From: a marine bacterium B5-7
Lineage (GTDB): Bacteria; Pseudomonadota; Gammaproteobacteria; Arenicellales; CAJQKF01
Direction of reading: 5' to 3'
NCBI GenBank assembly: GCA_021604525.1
Contig: BQJD01000027.1
Span: forward strand, 1 to 48,084
DNA: 48,084 nucleotides
A model generated the notes under the pieces. That model had not been told where the DNA came from. It saw only the letters and a list, made by a program, of their open reading frames with translations, and searched no databases. Shown here piece by piece: positions 43,640-48,084 of the stretch. How positions within the stretch are numbered: the first letter of the stretch is position 1; each line of letters begins with the position of its first letter. A program made the translations under genes and the position numbers.

Positions 43640-44425
43640 TTATTTAGTCCCTTCACGGTAAGATTCATCCGAACTTACTGACTTATGTAGCACGACCGTG
43701 TTCGGTGCGGTGCCTCGTATCCGGATGTTAAGCATCTCGACCGCGACCGAGAAGGCCATGGCAAAGTAGACATAGCCTTTCGGGACATGGAACCCAAGTC
43801 CTTCTGCGATCAACGTTACACCCACCAGAATCAAAAATGAAAGCGCCAGCATCTTGATGGTTGGATGCTCGTCGACAAACTCGCTGATGGGTTTCGCCGC
43901 AAGCAACATCACCCCGACTGCACAGACAATAGCGATAGCCATGATCGAAACCTGATCTGCGAGTCCGACGGCGGTGATAACTGAATCTAGCGAGAATACA
44001 ATATCCAGAAGGGCGATTTGCACCAGCACCGAACCCATGGTGGCAGCCACCATGCCCTGATGGTCACTGCTGTTGCCTTCGAGACTGTTATGGATTTCAT
44101 GAGTCGACTTGGCAAGTAAAAACAACCCGCCGCCAATCAGAATAATGTCACGTCCTGAGATCATGTAACCGACAATCTCAAACAGCGGCCTGGTCAGGCT
44201 CATGATCCAGACGATGGAAAAAAGCAGTCCAAGGCGTGCCAGCATGGCCAGGCCAAGACCAAGATTGCGTGCCATGGCGCGCTGGGACTCCGGGAGTCGG
44301 GATACCAGTATCGAGATGAAAATGATGTTATCGATACCAAGCACGATCTCAAGTGATGTTAGTGTCGCCAGCGCTATCCAGGCTTCGGGACTGTTGATCC
44401 ATTCAAACATGCTTATGTAACTCAT
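43640..44425 (-). CDS. TerC-family integral membrane protein
   Basis: 261 residues with about seven membrane helices. The TerC signature LEIVLGIDNIIFISILVSRLP near residues 25-45 and IALLDIVFSLDSVITAVGLAD near 135-155 hold the conserved acidic residues within helices. Length and pattern match the YgdQ/YkoY-type branch. TerC proteins are linked to metal ion (manganese, calcium) homeostasis and export; tellurite resistance is only the historical name. It stands alone, convergent with the second transporter operon (21-nt gap). Confidence 0.9.
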   Translation of the reverse strand: MSYISMFEWINSPEAWIALATLTSLEIVLGIDNIIFISILVSRLPESQRAMARNLGLGLAMLARLGLLFSIVWIMSLTRPLFEIVGYMISGRDIILIGGGLFLLAKSTHEIHNSLEGNSSDHQGMVAATMGSVLVQIALLDIVFSLDSVITAVGLADQVSIMAIAIVCAVGVMLLAAKPISEFVDEHPTIKMLALSFLILVGVTLIAEGLGFHVPKGYVYFAMAFSVAVEMLNIRIRGTAPNTVVLHKSVSSDESYREGTK

Positions 44426-44900
44426 CTGTTTTTCAAGGGTTAGCGGATATGTTGAACTTTAATTCAACATTGAGACAGGCTGTTGATCACAGAATAATAA
44501 GCCTTGCCCGGGATAGACTGAATATACAATGGATAACAACTACGTTATCGTCATCGATTGCTATAAATTTTCAGTGAGTGTGTATGACGTATCTACGACA
44601 GGTTGAACTTTTGGCGTCGTACATAGCGGCCGAAGTCGGCCCGCATCGAACTGGCATATTGTCGGCTGCGATGTTCCGACCAGCCGTAGTCATCGCAAAC
44701 CCCGAACGTTTCGAAATTGCGTTGTGATTCCCGCGGCGTTTAACCCGAAGCGAGCAAGTATCTTTGGCCCATATTGCATGTCAAATCTCTATGATCGCTG
44801 GAATCGAAACGTTGGATAATTGATTGAAGTTGGTGTCAGGCCAGTCGTTCAATTCAATCTCTGGCTGAAATCCGGATACCTGTTATGCCTGATCAAGGGG
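44426..44900. other. 475-bp region without a clear gene, holding a decayed coding remnant
   Basis: Upstream of terC (minus strand) is a perfect inverted repeat, GTTGAA (44451-44456) with TTCAAC (44463-44468), a possible operator about 25 nt from the start codon. A minus-strand open stretch at 44593-44739 is described separately. The rest (about 44740-44900) shows no convincing frame, RNA gene or terminator. Confidence 0.4.
44593..44739 (-). pseudogene. Possible 3' remnant of a lost gene
   Basis: A 48-codon open stretch ending in TAG (44593-44595). It begins directly after a TAA and has no start codon near its beginning; the only in-frame ATG is 17 codons from the end. The encoded sequence (for example GVCDDYGWSEHRSRQYASSM, then DFGRYVRRQKFNLS) has ordinary protein composition and ends naturally, as the tail of a truncated gene would. 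The parent family was not recognised. It could be chance. Confidence 0.25.
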
Positions 44901-45311
44901 TTATTTTGTTGAGTTTTTATCCCATAGTCGATCAAGTATCTCCACAGCATCCGCTGCACGATCACTCGGTACAAACAGATGGTCGTGGTGAAAACCTGCA
45001 ACCATATTGGCGCTAATGCCTTTATCTGCCAAAGCGGCTGAAACCACGGCCGTGAGTCCCACCGATTCAAGGCTTGAAAAAACGTTTAGAGTGATCATTT
45101 TATAGATACAGTCATACGACAGACCGGCGGCATGCGCTTTTGATTCAGGAACTATCAGGGTCAGGCTTTCATGCTCGGAAATCGCTGCAAACGGCTCAAG
45201 GTGGCCGTAATCGCCGTATCCGGCTTCTGCAAGCGTACAGAAAACATAGTCTATATCACCGACAATCGGCTCCAGATTGCGTAATATATCGTCAAGATCA
45301 AAGCGTGGCAT
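44901..45311 (-). CDS. ACT-domain protein (COG3602-like)
   Basis: 136 residues with two tandem ACT-like repeats: residues ~1-65 (DLDDILRNLEPIVGDIDYVFCT) and ~66-136 (MITLNVFSSLESVGLTAVVSAALADKGISANMVAGFHHDHLFVP). The second half, with VGLTAVVSAAL and the GISANMVAGFHHDHLFVP stretch, matches uncharacterised ACT proteins of COG3602. ACT domains bind amino acids and regulate enzymes; this stand-alone form has no known target. It is a single gene. Confidence 0.85.
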   Translation of the reverse strand: MPRFDLDDILRNLEPIVGDIDYVFCTLAEAGYGDYGHLEPFAAISEHESLTLIVPESKAHAAGLSYDCIYKMITLNVFSSLESVGLTAVVSAALADKGISANMVAGFHHDHLFVPSDRAADAVEILDRLWDKNSTK

Positions 45312-45432
45312 AACTAACCCTTAAGGACCATGTTGAATCTGGTTGGCCGTGTAGTGAATATTTGATCATGCAGTTTAAATACTGGACAATGAACACAATA
45401 TTCCCCGAACCACTTTATAAGGCGAATGCAAA

Positions 45433-45762
45433 ATGACCACATCAAGACGTGACTTTATTCGTGGCGCGGCGCGAACAGCCACCGCTGCCGCTATACCCAT
45501 GGCTGGTGCTGCGTGGGCGACCAGTACGGACGTTTACGACAGCCTCGCCGAGAAAATGTCGGCGACGGCAGTCAAGCTCGAATCCGGCCTCAAGCAACTT
45601 TCGGGCAACGTCCGTAGCGTGGCACAAAGGGTCGATTATCTGGAAGCCCGCTATCGTCTGATAATGGCATTGCTCATTGTATCCATGATGATCGACGGCG
45701 GCCTCAGTTGGATGTTGTTAGGCGGTCATGCACTGCCATTGGCCGTGCCCATGATCGGCTAA
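45433..45762 (+). CDS. Small Tat-signal protein with C-terminal membrane helix, unknown family
   Basis: 109 residues. A twin-arginine signal is plain: SRRDFIRG, then a moderately hydrophobic Ala-rich stretch to AAWA (29). The middle (~33-72) is an amphipathic, probably coiled-coil segment (DVYDSLAEKMSATAVKLESG, LKQLSGNVRSVAQRVDYLEARY). A hydrophobic segment (~73-95, LIMALLIVSMMIDGGLSWMLL) follows, and then a short hydrophobic tail. The protein would be exported by Tat and held in the membrane by its C-terminus. I do not recognise the family. A terminator-like structure follows its stop directly. Confidence 0.7.
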   Translation: MTTSRRDFIRGAARTATAAAIPMAGAAWATSTDVYDSLAEKMSATAVKLESGLKQLSGNVRSVAQRVDYLEARYRLIMALLIVSMMIDGGLSWMLLGGHALPLAVPMIG

Positions 45763-45764
45763 AC

Positions 45765-45810
45765 AAACCTGGCCGGCAACACCGTAGTGTGATTCGTTTC
45801 AGGTTTTTTT
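45765..45810 (+). terminator. Rho-independent terminator after the small Tat protein gene
   Basis: AAACCTG (45765-45771) pairs with CAGGTTT (45800-45806), and TTTTTTT (45804-45810) overlaps and follows the stem. An inner stem ACAC/GTGT (45779-45782/45787-45790) around CGTA shortens the loop. It starts 3 nt after the stop codon. Confidence 0.55.
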
Positions 45811-45821
45811 AGACAATCTGC

Positions 45822-45976
45822 GGAACTCATCTCAAACTGAGCGAAGGCCGTCAAGACAAGGCAAATGGGAGCGAAAACGCGCAGTTTACATTTGAGTAAA
45901 TGAGCATTTGAGCGAGCATTTAACACCGTGTTGGTGGGTTGCAGCCAGTTTGAGTAGCCAGTTTGAGATGGGTTCT
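45822..45976. repeat. MITE-like dispersed repeat, copy 2
   Basis: A 155-bp element with strong terminal inverted repeats: 45822-45839 (GGAACTCATCTCAAACTG) and 45959-45976, whose reverse complement starts AGAACCCATCTCAAACTG (16 of 18 positions identical). It shares the core GAGCGAAGGCC...CGCGCAGTTTACA with copy 1 at 29417-29556. It carries a partial duplication of the right arm (CAGTTTGAGTAGC before the terminal CAGTTTGAGATGG). Its right end overlaps the hslO stop codon. No coding capacity. Confidence 0.78.
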
Positions 45977-46856
45977 AGTGAATGGTCGTGCCCCTCGGCG
46001 CCACCTCCTCTTCAAACACGCTCTTAACGTCTTCGTTGCTGAAAAGGTAACGTGCATGGCAAAACTGGCAATCAATCTGCACTTCACCCTGCTCATCGAT
46101 CAGCGTCATAGCATCGTCGAACCCCAGAAATTTAATGGCATTGGCAGACCGCTCGCGCGAACAACTGCAATGAAAGCGCAGTGAACGTGGATCGAATGTT
46201 CGCACCTCTTCCTCGTGAAACAGGCGCGTCAAGGTTTGCGATGCCTCAAGATCGAGGAGTTCCTCATTGCGAACCGTCTCGGCAAGCAGTGTAACCCGCT
46301 GCCAGTCTTCTTCCGATACCGGTATCGATGGCAGATTTTCCCGTGGTGGCAGGCACTGCAACATCAGGCCGCCGGCGCGGCGTGCATCGGCCGCCAGCCA
46401 AAGGCGGGTATTGAGCTGTTCCGACTGGCGGAAGTAATTTTCCAGCGCCCTGGCGAGCGAACCCTGCTCGAAATTGACGATACCCTGGTAGCGATTCCCG
46501 TCGTCCGGTTCAATTGTAATTACCAGCTTGCCTTCACCGAGCTTAACGTCACTGGTTGACTCCAGGGTTTCATCAAGGCGTGCGATAGCACGCAGGTCCG
46601 CCTGATTGCGGCATTCCGCCATTAACAGACGTACCCGACCGTCGGTATTGACCTGCAAGCTGAGTGATCCACTGAACTTGACGGTCGATGACAAAAGGGC
46701 GGTTGCCGCCAGTAACTCGCCAAGAAGAATCCTGACTTCATCAGGGTATTCGCATTGCTCGAGAACTTCCTGATAGGTTGATTCGAGACGGGCGATCTGG
46801 CCGCGGACATTGAAGTCCTCAAAGGTAAATCTCAAGATCGCATCGTGACTTTGCAT
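45975..46856 (-). CDS. hslO: Redox-regulated chaperone Hsp33
   Basis: About 293 residues from ATG 46856, with AGGA 10 nt upstream; an in-frame extension to 47075 would be non-homologous. The N-terminal chaperone domain begins DAILRFTFEDFNVRGQIARLE and includes LLGELLAATALLSSTVKFSGSLSLQV. The C-terminal zinc redox switch is complete: CSC in FHCSCSRER and CQFC near the end. Oxidation of the four cysteines releases zinc and activates holdase function in the cytoplasm. The TAG stop (45975-45977) is made by the end of the adjoining MITE-like repeat. Confidence 0.93.
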   Translation of the reverse strand: MQSHDAILRFTFEDFNVRGQIARLESTYQEVLEQCEYPDEVRILLGELLAATALLSSTVKFSGSLSLQVNTDGRVRLLMAECRNQADLRAIARLDETLESTSDVKLGEGKLVITIEPDDGNRYQGIVNFEQGSLARALENYFRQSEQLNTRLWLAADARRAGGLMLQCLPPRENLPSIPVSEEDWQRVTLLAETVRNEELLDLEASQTLTRLFHEEEVRTFDPRSLRFHCSCSRERSANAIKFLGFDDAMTLIDEQGEVQIDCQFCHARYLFSNEDVKSVFEEEVAPRGTTIH

Positions 46857-47095
46857 GTGGCAAGAATCCTGTTCGTAAATGGTATCCGGTAAATATCTGG
46901 CCGGCTCAATGCACCCGCACAACGGCCAGACACCGAAAGGATACAACATAGGTTGCTTTGCCACAGAGTTCAAGCACGTTAAGCAACGATGATATGGTGC
47001 GTCATCGACGGCGATCATGCGGACGTTGCAGGACTTGTACCGGGCGACATGTTTGCCTACGATGTCGATCATCATATCCGGATTGGAGAACGATC

Positions 47096-47878
47096 ATGAG
47101 CACTGGTCAGGTAAACGTCTTGAATAGACACGCGGGCGATGCAACACGAGCTGGTTTTCTCGAGGAGCGCGCCGATCTGGCAGCAGCATTTCGTTGGGCT
47201 GTCCGAATGGATCTGCATGAAGGGGTAGCCAACCACTTCAGCCTGGCCGTGTCCGAATGTGGCAGCCGTTTTCTTGTGAACCCTAACCAACGTCACTTCA
47301 GTCTCATCCGTTCAAGCGATCTGCTGTTGATCGATGCCAATGACGCCGATGTCATGAGACGTGCCGATGCTCCCGACCCGACGGCCTTCGGGTTGCACGG
47401 ATCCATACATCGGCGTTGTCCCAACGCCCGTTGCGTGATGCACGTGCATTCCGTTCATGCGACGGTGCTCGCCTGCCTTGAAGACAGCAACCTGCCTCCA
47501 ATAGATCAGAATACGGCCATGTTTTTCGGTCGTACTGTGATCGACGAGACCTATGGCGGACTTGCCTTCGAAGCGGAAGGCGAACGCTGTGCCGATCTTC
47601 TCAATCGCTCCGATGCCAAGGTGATGATCATGGGTAATCACGGCATCATGGTGATCGGTAAAACCGTCGCCGAGACGTTTGACCGGCTGTACTATTTCGA
47701 ACGTGCCGCGCAAACGTATATCAAAGCACTCATGACCGGCCGTCCATTGCGTGTAATGAGCGATGAACTCGCCCGACGAGTATCAAATGAGATCGCTGAA
47801 TACCCGGGCTCGGCGGATCGTCACTTCACCGATCTCAAGGAGATACTCGATCGTGAATCGCCGGATTACCGCGACTGA
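47096..47878 (+). CDS. Class II aldolase/adducin family protein
   Basis: About 260 residues from ATG 47096, with GGAG 7 nt upstream; a longer in-frame reading from 46958 has no homologous look. Zinc-site motifs of the FucA/AraD fold are seen: HGSIHRRCPNARCVMHVHSVHATVLACL (His pair) and MIMGNHGIMVIGKTVAETFDRLYYFERAAQTYI (third His). The N-terminal RWAVRMDLHEGVANHFSLAV is typical of the decarboxylase/aldolase-like subgroup common in proteobacteria. Substrate is unknown; it acts on a hydroxy-carboxyl or sugar-phosphate type compound in the cytoplasm. It is divergent from hslO. Confidence 0.88.
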   Translation: MSTGQVNVLNRHAGDATRAGFLEERADLAAAFRWAVRMDLHEGVANHFSLAVSECGSRFLVNPNQRHFSLIRSSDLLLIDANDADVMRRADAPDPTAFGLHGSIHRRCPNARCVMHVHSVHATVLACLEDSNLPPIDQNTAMFFGRTVIDETYGGLAFEAEGERCADLLNRSDAKVMIMGNHGIMVIGKTVAETFDRLYYFERAAQTYIKALMTGRPLRVMSDELARRVSNEIAEYPGSADRHFTDLKEILDRESPDYRD

Positions 47879-48084
47879 CTACCATCGGAAATCTCAGAAT
47901 CATTCCAGTGCATGGGGCTGATGAGCACAAATATTTATTAGCCGATGGCGGCCTGCGGGTTTACTCCGCCAATTCCGTACTCGACAAACCACGCGTTCAT
48001 TCGATTTAAAACTGTTCATCCGATATAAGAAACCATTTATCGGGTTGATTCCTAAATGGTGGAATAATCGGTCCGCCTGGTTAA

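Noticed and set aside
46857-47075. N-terminal extension of Hsp33
   Set aside because: Hsp33 homology begins at MQSHDAILRFTFED (46856) with a ribosome site. The 73 preceding residues do not fit the family.
46958-47095. N-terminal extension of the class II aldolase
   Set aside because: The extension is rich in Arg and Cys with no family resemblance. GGAG 7 nt before ATG 47096 gives a better start.

Overview
The window looks like a chromosomal segment of a free-living, aerobic, metabolically versatile proteobacterium, most likely a marine or sediment gammaproteobacterium. The basis is family composition only: SirB2, Hsp33, thiopurine methyltransferase, dodecin, an aerobic box pathway, betaine-type demethylation and several peptide/amine catabolic modules. 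No rRNA, tRNA, phage, plasmid or IS gene was seen, so taxonomy is inferred.

Layout. (1) 19-11280: an amino-acid-derivative uptake and salvage locus. On the minus strand lie an RpiR-type regulator, an enolase-superfamily N-acylamino-acid racemase-like enzyme and an ArgE-like M20 deacylase. Divergent from them is a complete dipeptide-type ABC transporter (binding protein, two permeases, two ATPases), then a conserved protein of unknown function and an M20 N-carbamoyl-amino-acid hydrolase. The pieces fit import of N-substituted amino acids, racemisation of the D form and hydrolysis of the L form. (2) 11311-18107: a 1070-residue self-sufficient reductive dehalogenase (B12 module, two [4Fe-4S] clusters, flavin/NAD reductase, [2Fe-2S]), an amine-oxidase-like flavoprotein, an S1/P1 nuclease and 4-hydroxybenzoate hydroxylase PobA. 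(3) 18277-21150: DUF1330 protein, FadH-like 2,4-dienoyl-CoA reductase and a DUF309 protein. (4) 21254-25630: boxC-boxB-boxA, the aerobic benzoyl-CoA epoxidation route, with a TGCA-N6-TGCA element upstream. (5) 25791-33000: mostly housekeeping or single-function genes (tpm, dodecin, SirB2, an aspartate aminotransferase, a Cys-rich secreted protein, agmatinase, an Asp/Asn hydroxylase-like protein, a PmtA-like methyltransferase, a D-amino acid aminotransferase). (6) 33015-43618: an MttB-like methyltransferase coupled to a dimethylglycine dehydrogenase-like enzyme, a divergent GcvA-like LysR regulator and a second dipeptide-type transporter with a Tat-type binding protein and fused ATPases. (7) 43640-47878: TerC, an ACT protein, a small Tat-signal membrane protein, Hsp33 and a class II aldolase.

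The most notable content is the fused, cytoplasmic, non-respiratory reductive dehalogenase close to pobA. This suggests an aerobic route from halogenated 4-hydroxybenzoates to protocatechuate, beside a second aromatic route (box). Other items worth attention are the N-acyl/N-carbamoyl amino acid locus with its unknown-function member, the corrinoid-type methyltransferase with no corrinoid protein nearby, and a pair of MITE-like repeats, one of which supplies the stop codon of hslO.
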